A program made the translations under genes and the position numbers. This document shows, in pieces, positions 6,461-14,207 of a stretch of DNA of 23,256 bases. The notes under the pieces were generated by a model, which was not told where the DNA came from, made no database searches, and worked only from the letters and a program-made list of their open reading frames with translations. Within the stretch, counting starts at the first letter, position 1. Each line of letters starts with the position of its first letter. The stretch is taken from IMG/VR virus record IMGVR_UViG_3300036945_000069, positions 1 to 23,256 of that record. The stretch is one strand, 5' to 3'. Source of the stretch: a virus.

Positions 6461-6933
6461 AAGTAAGCGATAAAGCCCTAGAGGTTATTCGTCATCATGA
6501 AGGTGTTAGGACTAAGCCTTATCAATGTCCTGCTCTTCTGTGGACTATCGGTGTTGGTCATGTTATTGATCCCAATCATGCCAGAGTACCGTTAGCAGAG
6601 CGTAAAGCGTTACCTATCCCTGATGGTTGGAATAGAACAATAACGATGGATGAAGTAGATGACATTCTTAAACGAGATTTGGCTAATTTTGAGCGAGGTG
6701 TCGAGCGATACTGTCCTGTTACTCTTACACAAGGTCAGTTCGATGCTCTTGTCAGCTTTAGCTTTAATGTGGGTCTTGGGACACTACAGCGTTCAACCCT
6801 CCGTCAGAAGGTTCTTCGTGGAGATATGGACGGAGCTGCGGAAGAGTTTCTCAAGTACACGATAGGTGGTGGTAAGGTTCTTAAAGGGCTAGTCAATCGA
6901 AGAAACGATGAACGAGCTTTGTTTAAGTCTTAG
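6457..6933 (+). CDS. Endolysin, T4-like lysozyme (GH24 muramidase)
   Basis: This 158-aa protein covers a full-length GH24 domain and hydrolyses the MurNAc-GlcNAc bond of peptidoglycan. The catalytic Glu is E15 in IRHHEGVRTKPY. The second catalytic position, Asp in T4 lysozyme, is Cys here (C24). The conserved Thr is T30 in the TIGVGH motif. The spacing E-8aa-C-5aa-T is the accepted variant 'E-8-D/C-5-T' of the family. Later elements also fit: LTQGQFDALVSFSFNVGLG (substrate-cleft helix) and the terminal GLVNRRNDERALF. There is no signal peptide or SAR helix, so export should depend on the upstream holin-like protein, with which it overlaps by ATGA. Its codon use is slightly more GC-rich than that of the fibres. 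Confidence 0.93.
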   Translation: MKVSDKALEVIRHHEGVRTKPYQCPALLWTIGVGHVIDPNHARVPLAERKALPIPDGWNRTITMDEVDDILKRDLANFERGVERYCPVTLTQGQFDALVSFSFNVGLGTLQRSTLRQKVLRGDMDGAAEEFLKYTIGGGKVLKGLVNRRNDERALFKS

Positions 6934-6975
6934 TTTACAAGGACTTTAGCCCAGCCCTAAGGGGTTAGGTTAGGT

Positions 6976-6995
6976 TATTATTAATATTAATAATA
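6976..6995. repeat. Perfect 20-bp AT-only palindrome
   Basis: The 20 bases centred between 6985 and 6986 read identically on both strands, with every one of the ten symmetric pairs matching; the pairing fails only at 6975/6996. It directly follows three tandem GGTTA units, the last of which overlaps it by two bases. Being AT-only, it would make a weak hairpin. It could act as a cruciform, a dyad operator or part of a terminator for the endolysin gene. Confidence 0.6.
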
Positions 6996-7092
6996 GAGTT
7001 TATTTAGGTAAAGTCTTTGTTTGTAGTAACACTTTTTATTTTTGTATTTGTAAATATATAAAGTGTAAAAATAAAAAAAAATAAATAACTTA

Positions 7093-7109
7093 ACGCTAAC
7101 AATTAGCGT
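7093..7109. promoter_or_regulatory. Perfect 7-bp stem / 3-nt loop hairpin upstream of fibre gene
   Basis: ACGCTAA (7093-7099), loop CAA (7100-7102), TTAGCGT (7103-7109). It is the most GC-containing element in an otherwise AT-only gap, lies 29 bases before the ATG at 7139, and has no U-run after it, so a terminator is unlikely. Short stem-loops with 3-nt loops are the recognition element of N4-type virion RNA polymerases, and a candidate polymerase of that class is encoded at 17969-21808. It could equally be a repressor operator or an mRNA leader structure. Confidence 0.4.
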
Positions 7110-7138
7110 AATCAAATATAGTATTATGGAGAATAAAT

Positions 7139-7810
7139 ATGACAACTGAATTTAAAGGCATACAATTAAAAAGAAGTTCTACGGCATTAGCTGTACCAGA
7201 AGCTACTCAAATTGTAGAAGGTGAATTAGCTATTAATTTAGTTGATAAAAAATTATACAGCAAATATGGTTCTACTGTATTCCAAGTATTAGGTGGAGTA
7301 GCTACTAATAGTATTGATTATGCTATGCTAAAAACAGCAACAGTTACTTCATTAACCCAAGCAGCATTACAAGCGGTATATCCTGTAGGTTCTATTTATA
7401 TTAACGCAGGAGTAGCTACTAATCCTAGTACTTTACTTGGATTTGGAACATGGACTGAATTTGGTGCTGGTAAAGTTATTGTAGGTCTTGATTCTACTGA
7501 TACTTTATTTGATACACTAGAAGAAACTGGTGGTTCTAAAAATGCTACATTAGTAAGCCATACGCATAGTGCAACTGTTACCGATCCTGGTCACTTGCAT
7601 AATATGGAGAAATATAATAAACGTGCTCCTGATGCTAACTATGGTACAGAAGTAATTGCTCCTGCTGGTCATGGTTCTTATGTTGGAACTTATCCAACAG
7701 CAGCTGCAACAACAGGAATTACTGTTTCTAATAGCACAGAAGGTTCTTCAGCTACTAATGCTAACGTACAACCATATATTGTTGTTAAAATGTGGAAGCG
7801 TACAGCTTGA
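7139..7810 (+). CDS. Tail fibre with gp53/gp10-like C-terminal receptor-binding domain
   Basis: This is a 223-aa protein. Residues 5-52 (GIQLKRSSTALAVPEATQIVEGELAINLVDKKLYSKYGSTVFQVLG) are an Mtd-N-like anchor ('KRS...G.VP...QL..GELAINL.D.KLY.K'). Residues 80-223 are a tip domain of the type found in baseplate/short-tail-fibre proteins: VYPVGSIYINAG (80-91), LLGFGTWTEFGAGKVIVGLD (99-118), EETGGSK (128-134), SHTHSATVTDPGHLHN (140-155), and the hallmark C-terminus NVQPYIVVKMWKRTA. Two His-x-His pairs (H141/H143 and H152/H154) suggest metal binding along a trimer axis. It is the first gene after the regulatory gap, with GGAG seven bases before the ATG. Confidence 0.85.
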   Translation: MTTEFKGIQLKRSSTALAVPEATQIVEGELAINLVDKKLYSKYGSTVFQVLGGVATNSIDYAMLKTATVTSLTQAALQAVYPVGSIYINAGVATNPSTLLGFGTWTEFGAGKVIVGLDSTDTLFDTLEETGGSKNATLVSHTHSATVTDPGHLHNMEKYNKRAPDANYGTEVIAPAGHGSYVGTYPTAAATTGITVSNSTEGSSATNANVQPYIVVKMWKRTA

Positions 7811-7856
7811 TCAAGATTAAATTGGTCTATAAAGATAACTAATTAAAGGAATTTAT

Positions 7857-9569
7857 ATGCCGACCAAACAAATTTTAAACCTTGGAAGTGGTGGAGTTGC
7901 TTACGATACCCCAAAATCTCTTTTACCTGAAAATGTATTTACTGATGTTCGTAATGTAAGATTTAAAAATCAATCAGTAGGAACTATCACAGGTGAAGCC
8001 TTGTATGCTACACTTTCTAATGCACCTAATTATGGGTTTGCTTGGAGAAGACCAGAAGGTTTTTATAATATCTTCTTAAGAGATGATTCTTATGTCTTAG
8101 TTAATGCTACAGCTGCTAGAGATACTACTTTAGGTTTTACATGGTCTATTGCCCGTATTGAAACTACATCTACTTGTAGCTCTTTACCTAATTGGTTATG
8201 TGCTGAATTTACAGACCTCTTAGTTGATAATGTAATAAATACTTATTCAGAAGCGCAATTAATACTTTCTCAAGGTATTTATAGTGACTCTTCTGAAATT
8301 CCTTCTTCTGGTACTTATTCTTTAAGACAATGGCAAACAACAACTTTTAATGGTGGATACGCTATTGTTATTAATGATGGTTCAAGAACACCAAAGTATA
8401 TCGATTATAACAGCGATATTCTTGCTTTAACTTTTACAGATATTCCAGGATGGAATTATGTGTCAGGTAAAACTGTTTCAACAAAAGTAATTAGACCATT
8501 AGGTTATTCTCTTGTTGCTGCTAATTTAACTACTACAACTACAGCTACAGGAGCAGTGTCCTATGCACCTTCCTCTGTAAGAATTTCTGACCCTGCTGCT
8601 CCAGGAGGTTTTCCTTCTACTTGGATGCCTAGTACATTAACTACTACAGCAGATGAATTTGATTTAAGTACTACTTCTCCTATTTTAGATATGGCAGAGC
8701 TTAGAGGTTCGTTATTTATCTATGCTGAAGATAGTATTTCTATGTTAACTATTAATACGGGTATTACTCGTGTACAACCTTACTCAACTAGTTTTGGTAT
8801 TTTAAATACTGATTGTGTTGTTGAATTTGAAGGTAATCATTTTGTTGTAGATCGTAATGACGTATATACCCATAATGGTTCTGGTAATATTACTTCTATT
8901 GCTACCGATTTTGTTAGAGAATATTTATTTGATAATTTAAGTTATGCTAATCAAAATAAAGTGTTTGTAAAAAAGGATAGTTATAATAGAGAAATTTGGA
9001 TTTGTTATCCTAAAGGAGAAAATCTTACTTGTAATGAAGCTCTTATTTATAACTATAGAAATAAAGTTTGGTCTGTAAGAGATTTACCTAATATTACTTC
9101 TGCTTTTAATGCTATTAATGTTGAGCCGTATTTAGAAATTCCTCAAAAGAATACAATGATAATGCTTACAGGTAAAGAATATACTTTTGAAACTGATTCT
9201 AATTACAATATGTATAATATATCTACTGACGAATTTTCTCCTATTAATTCTTATTTAACAAAAGAAAAATTAAATAGCGGAGATTTGTTTGATTCTAATC
9301 AAATTAATTCTTTAAGTTTAGTATTTGATAAAGTATCAGATAATAGTCCTATTACTGTTAAAGTAAGTGGGGAAAATACTATTAATATTGAACCTGATTG
9401 GGATAACCCAAGAAACGTATTTGTATTTGAAGCAGATAATCCAAGATCACAAGGCTATAAAGTAGATCCAAGAGTTTCTGGAAGATTTTTATCTTACAGT
9501 ATTGAATCAGATGGTCCTTGGAGATTAGCTTTAATTGGAATTGATTTTGCTCCTAAAGATAAAAGGTAA
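7857..9569 (+). CDS. Probable tail/packaged-DNA-stabilisation structural protein (beta-propeller type)
   Basis: This is a 570-aa beta-rich protein starting MPTKQILNLGSGGVAYDTPKSLLPENVFTDVRNVRFKN and followed by strand-turn repeats. Residues 295-400 contain SISMLTINTGITRVQPYSTSFGI, VVEFEGNHFVVDRNDVYTHNG, VREYLFDNLSYANQNKVFVKKDSYNREIWICYP and EALIYNYRNKVWSVRDLP. The C-terminus is KVDPRVSGRFLSYSIESDGPWRLALIGIDF. This 'blade' language (D.vY..nG....i....vr...f..l......kv......rEiW.cyp, then aliYnyr...WsvrdlP) and the 'GR.lsy.i...g.w.l.Gi' end are typical of phage head-tail stabilisation and tail-hub propeller proteins such as the P22 gp10 class. I infer a tail-tube, plug or hub component. AAAGGA at 7845-7850 precedes the ATG by six bases. 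Confidence 0.7.
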   Translation: MPTKQILNLGSGGVAYDTPKSLLPENVFTDVRNVRFKNQSVGTITGEALYATLSNAPNYGFAWRRPEGFYNIFLRDDSYVLVNATAARDTTLGFTWSIARIETTSTCSSLPNWLCAEFTDLLVDNVINTYSEAQLILSQGIYSDSSEIPSSGTYSLRQWQTTTFNGGYAIVINDGSRTPKYIDYNSDILALTFTDIPGWNYVSGKTVSTKVIRPLGYSLVAANLTTTTTATGAVSYAPSSVRISDPAAPGGFPSTWMPSTLTTTADEFDLSTTSPILDMAELRGSLFIYAEDSISMLTINTGITRVQPYSTSFGILNTDCVVEFEGNHFVVDRNDVYTHNGSGNITSIATDFVREYLFDNLSYANQNKVFVKKDSYNREIWICYPKGENLTCNEALIYNYRNKVWSVRDLPNITSAFNAINVEPYLEIPQKNTMIMLTGKEYTFETDSNYNMYNISTDEFSPINSYLTKEKLNSGDLFDSNQINSLSLVFDKVSDNSPITVKVSGENTINIEPDWDNPRNVFVFEADNPRSQGYKVDPRVSGRFLSYSIESDGPWRLALIGIDFAPKDKR

Positions 9570-9572
9570 GTT

Positions 9573-9764
9573 ATGAATTTAAATGGACCAATAACAGGTA
9601 ATTCTGAATTAGATTCATATTTATTTCTTTTAAAAAGAACTATTGAAGATTTAATTTTTTTATTAGACCAACAAAACAAAAAAGGTTACTCAGGTAGTTT
9701 CACAACAGCAACTAAAACTATTACTGTTGAAAAAGGAATTATTATTAGTGTAGAAAATATATGA
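9573..9764 (+). CDS. Small phage virion-region protein (63 aa)
   Basis: This 63-aa protein has an N-terminal helical half (ELDSYLFLLKRTIEDLIFLLDQQNKK) and a C-terminal beta segment (GYSGSFTTATKTITVEKGIIISVENI). The 'GYSGSF....KT.TV..GII.S.' element occurs at the end of short proteins beside structural genes in many phages. The function is unknown. AGG at 9566-9568 precedes the ATG by four bases, and the TGA overlaps the next ATG (ATGA at 9761-9764), so translation of the two is coupled. It is short but well supported by packing and codon use. Confidence 0.62.
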   Translation: MNLNGPITGNSELDSYLFLLKRTIEDLIFLLDQQNKKGYSGSFTTATKTITVEKGIIISVENI

Positions 9765-10186
9765 AAATAAGACTATTATTACCTGAAGAAATCTTATTAA
9801 AGTGGAGTACTATAAGTAGTATGATTGAAGAAGCTTTGCTTACTGGTCAAAAAGAAAGTAATCTAGTAGATCATATGAGAAATCTTATGAACTTGCAAAC
9901 ACATTGTTGGTTGATAGAGAATGACAAAGAAGAAATGCAGGGAGTTGGGTTAACTGAATTTATCCAATACAATCGGCATAAAACTCTTCACATAATTACT
10001 GTAACAGGTAAAGACTTTAAAACATGGGGAGCTGATGTTCACCCAATACTAGAGCAATTTGCTAAAGATGGTGGAGCAATTGCTGTTGAACAATGGGGTA
10101 GATCTGGATGGGCTAAAGTATTACCTAAAGTAGTTCCTGGATATGAGCAAGCTTATGTAGTTATGCGAAAGAATATTGGAGAATAA
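9761..10186 (+). CDS. GNAT-like-fold phage protein, probably not a classical acetyltransferase
   Basis: This is a 141-aa protein. Its outline follows proteins often annotated as N-acetyltransferase-like in podovirus structural blocks: MKIRLLLPEEILLKWSTISSMIEEAL, a central strand WLIENDKEEMQGVGLTEFIQYNRHKTLHIITVTGKD, then FKTWGADVHPILEQFAKDGGAIAVEQWGRSGWAKVLPKVVPGYE. The 'QF...G....E..GR.GW.K.L......Y' ending is the recurrent motif. The acetyl-CoA loop R/Q-x-x-G-x-G/A expected in active GNAT enzymes is not visible, so an enzymatic role is doubtful. A virion-assembly or internal-protein role inferred from location is as likely. It overlaps the preceding gene by ATGA. Confidence 0.6.
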   Translation: MKIRLLLPEEILLKWSTISSMIEEALLTGQKESNLVDHMRNLMNLQTHCWLIENDKEEMQGVGLTEFIQYNRHKTLHIITVTGKDFKTWGADVHPILEQFAKDGGAIAVEQWGRSGWAKVLPKVVPGYEQAYVVMRKNIGE

Positions 10187-10190
10187 GAAT

Positions 10191-10889
10191 ATGAAAAAAT
10201 TAAAATTTGTTACTCGTCATAAAGGTGGTGGTGGTGGCACTACAACTGTTGAGTCAGTACCAGCATGGGCGCAACCTTATATTCAAAAGGCAATGAGTAC
10301 TGCAGAGACTCAATATGAATCAGGTAATTTAGGTAAAGTAGCTGGTACATCTGCTCTTCAAGAAAAAGCATTTACACAAGGTGCTTCTGGTATTGAATCA
10401 GCAACTACAGGTGGTCTCACTGCTTTGCAAAATCAACAAGCTCGTTTAGAAAATATGGCAATGGCTCCTAGTGCAGAAACATTAGCAGCTCAAAAGCAAA
10501 ATGTATTATATGAAGCACAAAAAGGTGTTTCAGGTTTGACTACAGGATTTAGTGGTGCTGGTACTTTAGGTTCAGCTCGTCAAGCAGTAATGCAAGGCGC
10601 TCAAAATGCAGAAACTACAGGCAAATTAGCACAAGTAGAAGCTGATTACGAAAATAAAATGTTTCAGAATCGTCTTGCAGCTGAAAGTGCTCTTGGTGGT
10701 TCTGTTGCTGGTGCTACTAATGTAGCTACTGGTGGGGCTAATGCTCTATCTACTCTTGGTGGTCAACAACGTACTATTGAGCAACAACAAGCTGATTCTG
10801 ATTGGCAGGCTCTTAATCGTTATGCTTCAACTGTTTATGGTACTCCTGCTAAACAATCTGCAGTAGCTGGTGCTCCTGGAGGTAAGTAA
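10191..10889 (+). CDS. Internal virion/ejection-type protein (Gln/Ala/Gly-rich)
   Basis: This is a 232-aa protein. I start at ATG 10191, because GGAG at 10178-10181 is nine bases upstream; an in-frame TTG at 10176 is inferior. It opens MKKLKFVTRHKGGGGGTTTVESVPAWAQPYIQKAMSTAETQYESGNLGKVAG, then has long Ala/Gln-rich helices (QNAETTGKLAQVEADYENKMFQNRLAAESALGG) and ends QQQADSDWQALNRYASTVYGTPAKQSAVAGAPGG. The 'GGGGTTT..VP.WAQPY......AE..Y..G.LG.V.G' opening and the 'W..L..Y...VYG.PA.QS' end recur in phage proteins placed just before the large internal proteins. By analogy with the P22 gp7/gp20 region it may be a small ejected protein; this is inference from position and composition. Confidence 0.6.
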   Translation: MKKLKFVTRHKGGGGGTTTVESVPAWAQPYIQKAMSTAETQYESGNLGKVAGTSALQEKAFTQGASGIESATTGGLTALQNQQARLENMAMAPSAETLAAQKQNVLYEAQKGVSGLTTGFSGAGTLGSARQAVMQGAQNAETTGKLAQVEADYENKMFQNRLAAESALGGSVAGATNVATGGANALSTLGGQQRTIEQQQADSDWQALNRYASTVYGTPAKQSAVAGAPGGK

Positions 10890-11659
10890 TGCAAAATATC
10901 TGGGATACAGACGAAGAAGAAAAGAAACGAAGAATGGTAATGGGTGCTCCTTTAGAGGGTATCCAATATCGCCAACAAGATAATCAACAACAAACTCCTG
11001 TAAGGGAACAAAGAGGTCCTGATTCTGTTGGTACTACTGCTCAAAAGATTATGGTCAATCGTGGTATTAACCAAGGATTAGACTATGGAGTTAAAAAAAC
11101 AGGACAAGGTATCGAGTATGGTGTAAACCAAGCTAAAGATGCTTATATGCAATCACAAGCTCCTCTTGCCCCACAATCTCAGTATGAAGTACAAGATATG
11201 GAAAATGGTTCAGGAAACCCTAATTTGGGTGCTGTTGATCCTTCTGCTTATGTAGAACCTTCTGCTCCTCTAGCAGTATCAGCTCCTGAAGCTGGTACTA
11301 CAGCTGCTACTATGGCAGCGGAAACCCCTGCTACGGATGTCATTTCAGGTATGGCTACTGATGTTGCTACAGATGCTACTACTGAAGCAGCTACTAATGC
11401 TGTTGCAGAAAGTGCTACTCAAGCAGTTGCTGAAGGGGCTACTAACGCTGCAGTTGAAGGCGCTGCTGGTTCTGTGGCAGGACCTCTTTCAGGTGGTATT
11501 GAATTAATTAAAACTGGTGATGCAGGTAAAGCTAGCGGTAAAGCTGCTGGTGCTTATGCAGGTGCTGCTTTAGGTTCTTTTGCTGGACCTATTGGTACAT
11601 TTGTTGGTGGTGCAATAGGTTCTTACCTTGGTGGTGAACTTGGTGATTATTTAACTTAA
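10889..11659 (+). CDS. Ala-rich virion protein with C-terminal glycine-zipper membrane segment
   Basis: This is a 256-aa protein. Residues 1-60 are charged and Gln-rich (MQNIWDTDEEEKKRRM, YRQQDNQQQTPVREQ). The middle, about 120-200, is a Thr/Ala/Glu-rich repeat-like helix (ATDVISGMATDVATDATTEAATNAVAES). The final 45 residues (GKAAGAYAGAALGSFAGPIGTFVGGAIGSYLGGELGDYLT) form a glycine zipper with G/A every four residues, as in proteins that insert as oligomeric helices into membranes. The gene lies directly before the three giant ejection-type proteins. I suggest it helps form the trans-envelope channel, but there is no family match I can name. It overlaps the previous CDS by TAATG. Confidence 0.6.
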   Translation: MQNIWDTDEEEKKRRMVMGAPLEGIQYRQQDNQQQTPVREQRGPDSVGTTAQKIMVNRGINQGLDYGVKKTGQGIEYGVNQAKDAYMQSQAPLAPQSQYEVQDMENGSGNPNLGAVDPSAYVEPSAPLAVSAPEAGTTAATMAAETPATDVISGMATDVATDATTEAATNAVAESATQAVAEGATNAAVEGAAGSVAGPLSGGIELIKTGDAGKASGKAAGAYAGAALGSFAGPIGTFVGGAIGSYLGGELGDYLT

Positions 11660-11673
11660 AAGGGTAACTATAT

Positions 11674-14184
11674 ATGAACTCTCCTTTATCAGGAAAACAG
11701 AAGAGAGAAGATTTTAAATTTCTCTTTGATGAGCTTCGTAAGACAGTTGCTCACAGAAAAGAACAAAGACGTAAAGACCAATTACATAATCAAAAAATTA
11801 AACAGTCAGATGAGAAGCACTATCAAAAGATGGATGTTCCTCCTATGATGGGTAAACCTATGAACCCTGAAGCTGGTCCTTCAGATAAAGTTCCTGCATT
11901 ACTTACTGCTGGTGAAGCAGTTATCCCAAAGAAAGCTGCTCAGAATCCTAAGAACAAACCTTTAATCAAGGCTATGGTTCGTGAAGGTCGTTCAGACGTT
12001 AATATGTCTGTACCTATGCCTAAGGGATTTGCTTGTGGTAGCATGGGTGTAAAAGGTTATGCTCAAGGTACTGATGAAGTTACTTATGATGAAATGGGTA
12101 ATGTAATTAATTACATTCAACCTGAAGTACCAATTCCAGTTGTTACAATGCAAGAGCCACAAGTTACTCAAACACTTGGTCCTCAAGAAACAGTTGTAGA
12201 AGTTCCTCCTGTAGTTGCTACTCCTGTAGCTACTCCCCCAGCAACTACTTTACCACCTGTTAAAGCAACAAACCCTGCACTTGTTGAAGGTACTCCTACA
12301 ACAACCAACTATGATGCAGAAGGTAATCCTATTCCTTATGATCCTGTTGGTAATGCTGTTGTTGCTCCATTCAAAGCAATTGGTAGAGCAATAAATAACG
12401 TAACAAGTCCTGTTCCAGAAGTTCCAACTAAAACTGTTAAGTCTTATAATCCTGAGACAAAACAATATGAAGTTAATAAAGAAGCTACTGATAAAGCCTT
12501 AGAAGCTAATGCCCAAGCTAATGCTGTTATTGCTGGTGTTATGAAGCGTGAAGGTGGATTTGTTAAAGATGATGCTGGTGCAGGTCCAACTAACTTTGGT
12601 ATTAACCAAAGAGCTAACCCAGAAGTTAATGTAAGTAAATTAACTAAAGAACAAGCAGCTGCAATTTATAAAACAAAGTATTATGATCCATTAGTAACTT
12701 CTGAAATGTCTATTGAAGCTAAAAATGCTGTAGTAGATGCTGGTGTTAACATGGGTGTGCCTACTGCTAAGAAACTTTGGGAACAATCAGGTGGCGACTT
12801 AAATAAATTTACTGATCTTCGTAATGAACGATACGCTCAGATTGCCGCTAATGATCCTAGTAAAGCAAAGTACTTACCATCATGGTTAGAACGTAGTAAT
12901 CAATTTAGACCTAAAGCAGAAGATGCTAAAGTTCCTAAAGTAGATACTAACCCAAGTGCAAACTTACCACCAATAACAACACAAGAAGAATTTAAAGTTC
13001 CTCCTGTACCTACTGTAGATGAAAAAGGAAATCCTTTACCTGCTCCTCCTTACAAAGGAATGGTAGAAAAATATGGTGATACTATTGCTAATGGTATTAG
13101 CGATGTTTGGAATACTATTAAAGATCCAAAAGAATTAGGTAGTTTTATTTCTTCTTTTGTTAAAGATACTTTAGGTTTCAATGGTCAAGATGCTGCTCGG
13201 TTTGGTTTGTTGGTAGCTGGCTCTAGAGCTTTAGGTTACAATCCTACTCAAGCTATTCGTTACGCAGGTAATTATACATTGATTAGCTCTGACAAACGTA
13301 ATACGGCTGCTCAAGCTCAAAAGAATGCTATGGAATTACAAGGGGTTAAGGAAGCTGCTGATCTTAAAAAGACTATGACTGGTAAAGGTTATATTGAAAA
13401 AGATGGTAAGTGGTATTATCCTCCTGTTAAAGGAATAGCGCAATCATATACTGTTGATAATGGGAAGTATCGTGGTAAAGAACTTAATATGTATGAGTGG
13501 TCAGATGCTAGGGGTAATAAAACTTTAGCAGATATCAATGGGAAAACTATTGAGCAATACCAATCAGATTTAGGTCAACCTGTAGTTAAAATGCAAGACT
13601 ATCATAGACCTGAAATGCAAGCTGGTAAACGTATTGAGTATACTACTGCATTAACAAAAGATATTAATGACATGAAAACTGAAAAGTTAAATGACAAAAC
13701 TATTAAAGGTATCTCTAGTAATAGTTGGGCTTCTTTACCTTCTGCTTCAGTAATGAGTAGTCAACTTGTTGATGCTAGTGAAAAGTATGGTTTGAATATG
13801 GTTTATTTAACTGACCAACGAGTTGCTAACACAGCTATCCGACAAGCTGCTGAAGATGCTGTTACTGCTGCTAAAGGTTCTCCTGTTAAAACAGAAGATG
13901 TTGCTTATCAGTTTGAAAAGCAAATGCTTGTTAAAGGTGTAGGTCCTACTGAAGCTTTGTATAAAAATAGTAGCAATAAAGAAGTTCAAGCTTCTGATAT
14001 TGTAGCTAACTTTAAACAAGTTGAAGCTAAATTTAATGGCGACAGAAAGCAAACAATTAATATGTTTACTTCTTGGGCTAATGAATTTAGAACAAATAAA
14101 GATTTAAGAGATAAGTGGGAACCAACAGGAACTAAATCTGGTTTCATGCGGTATGTAGAAAACGAACTAAAACAAATGAAGTAA
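11674..14184 (+). CDS. Internal virion protein with GH108-type muramidase domain
   Basis: This is an 836-aa protein. Residues 1-60 form a charged helix. Residues 68-90 (GPSDKVPALLTAGEAVIPKKAA) are a recurrent phage virion-protein motif. About 130-280 is a Pro/Thr/Val-rich low-complexity linker. Residues about 283-412 match glycoside hydrolase family 108 muramidases: KREGGFVKDD with the predicted catalytic E293, then PTNFGINQ (305-312), LTKEQAAAIYKTKYYDP and AVVDAGVNMGVPTAKKLW. The remaining 420 residues are helical and unassigned (IRYAGNYTLISSDKRN, KDGKWYYPPVKG). Family knowledge: virion-borne muramidases cut a local hole in peptidoglycan for the ejected protein channel. It is distinct from the GH24 endolysin. 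The start ATG follows AAGGG at 11660-11664. Confidence 0.75.
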   Translation: MNSPLSGKQKREDFKFLFDELRKTVAHRKEQRRKDQLHNQKIKQSDEKHYQKMDVPPMMGKPMNPEAGPSDKVPALLTAGEAVIPKKAAQNPKNKPLIKAMVREGRSDVNMSVPMPKGFACGSMGVKGYAQGTDEVTYDEMGNVINYIQPEVPIPVVTMQEPQVTQTLGPQETVVEVPPVVATPVATPPATTLPPVKATNPALVEGTPTTTNYDAEGNPIPYDPVGNAVVAPFKAIGRAINNVTSPVPEVPTKTVKSYNPETKQYEVNKEATDKALEANAQANAVIAGVMKREGGFVKDDAGAGPTNFGINQRANPEVNVSKLTKEQAAAIYKTKYYDPLVTSEMSIEAKNAVVDAGVNMGVPTAKKLWEQSGGDLNKFTDLRNERYAQIAANDPSKAKYLPSWLERSNQFRPKAEDAKVPKVDTNPSANLPPITTQEEFKVPPVPTVDEKGNPLPAPPYKGMVEKYGDTIANGISDVWNTIKDPKELGSFISSFVKDTLGFNGQDAARFGLLVAGSRALGYNPTQAIRYAGNYTLISSDKRNTAAQAQKNAMELQGVKEAADLKKTMTGKGYIEKDGKWYYPPVKGIAQSYTVDNGKYRGKELNMYEWSDARGNKTLADINGKTIEQYQSDLGQPVVKMQDYHRPEMQAGKRIEYTTALTKDINDMKTEKLNDKTIKGISSNSWASLPSASVMSSQLVDASEKYGLNMVYLTDQRVANTAIRQAAEDAVTAAKGSPVKTEDVAYQFEKQMLVKGVGPTEALYKNSSNKEVQASDIVANFKQVEAKFNGDRKQTINMFTSWANEFRTNKDLRDKWEPTGTKSGFMRYVENELKQMK

Positions 14185-14207
14185 AAGATAACCCTTAGGA
14201 GATACAA

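Larger units (their letters stand above)
6934..7138 (+). promoter_or_regulatory. Structured AT-rich intergenic region between lysis and second virion block
   Basis: This is the longest non-coding stretch of the plus-strand block, 205 bases. It contains, in order: a GGTTA triplet tandem repeat (6963-6977); a perfect 20-bp AT-only palindrome (6976-6995); interlocked complementary segments (ACACTTT 7029-7035 with AAAGTGT 7060-7066, and T5AT5 7033-7043 with A5TA5 7067-7077); and a perfect hairpin with 7-bp arms and a CAA loop (7093-7109). A ribosome site GGAG (7128-7131) lies seven bases before the next ATG. The region probably ends the lysis transcript and starts or regulates the next. No convincing sigma70 -35/-10 pair is present. 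Confidence 0.5.

Noticed and set aside
6659-6865. 68-aa open frame inside the endolysin
   Set aside because: It is fully contained in the strongly supported GH24 gene, has no ribosome site and no recognisable product.
6963-6977. Telomere-like TTAGG/GGTTA repeat
   Set aside because: Only three units; far too short for a telomere and in a phage gap. Kept only as a short tandem repeat.
7824-7837. Possible T7-type phage promoter (GGTCTATAAAGATA) before the 570-aa gene
   Set aside because: It resembles the 3' half of T7/SP6 promoters only loosely and I found no second copy of the same sequence in other gaps.
9761-10186. Active GNAT acetyltransferase
   Set aside because: The acetyl-CoA-binding R/Q-x-x-G-x-G/A loop is not visible, so only a GNAT-like outline is claimed.
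13807-14207. Minus-strand open frames opposite the GH108 gene end
   Set aside because: They are mirror shadows of the plus-strand coding region, rich in Ser/Phe/Leu from reverse-complement codons, with no ribosome sites.
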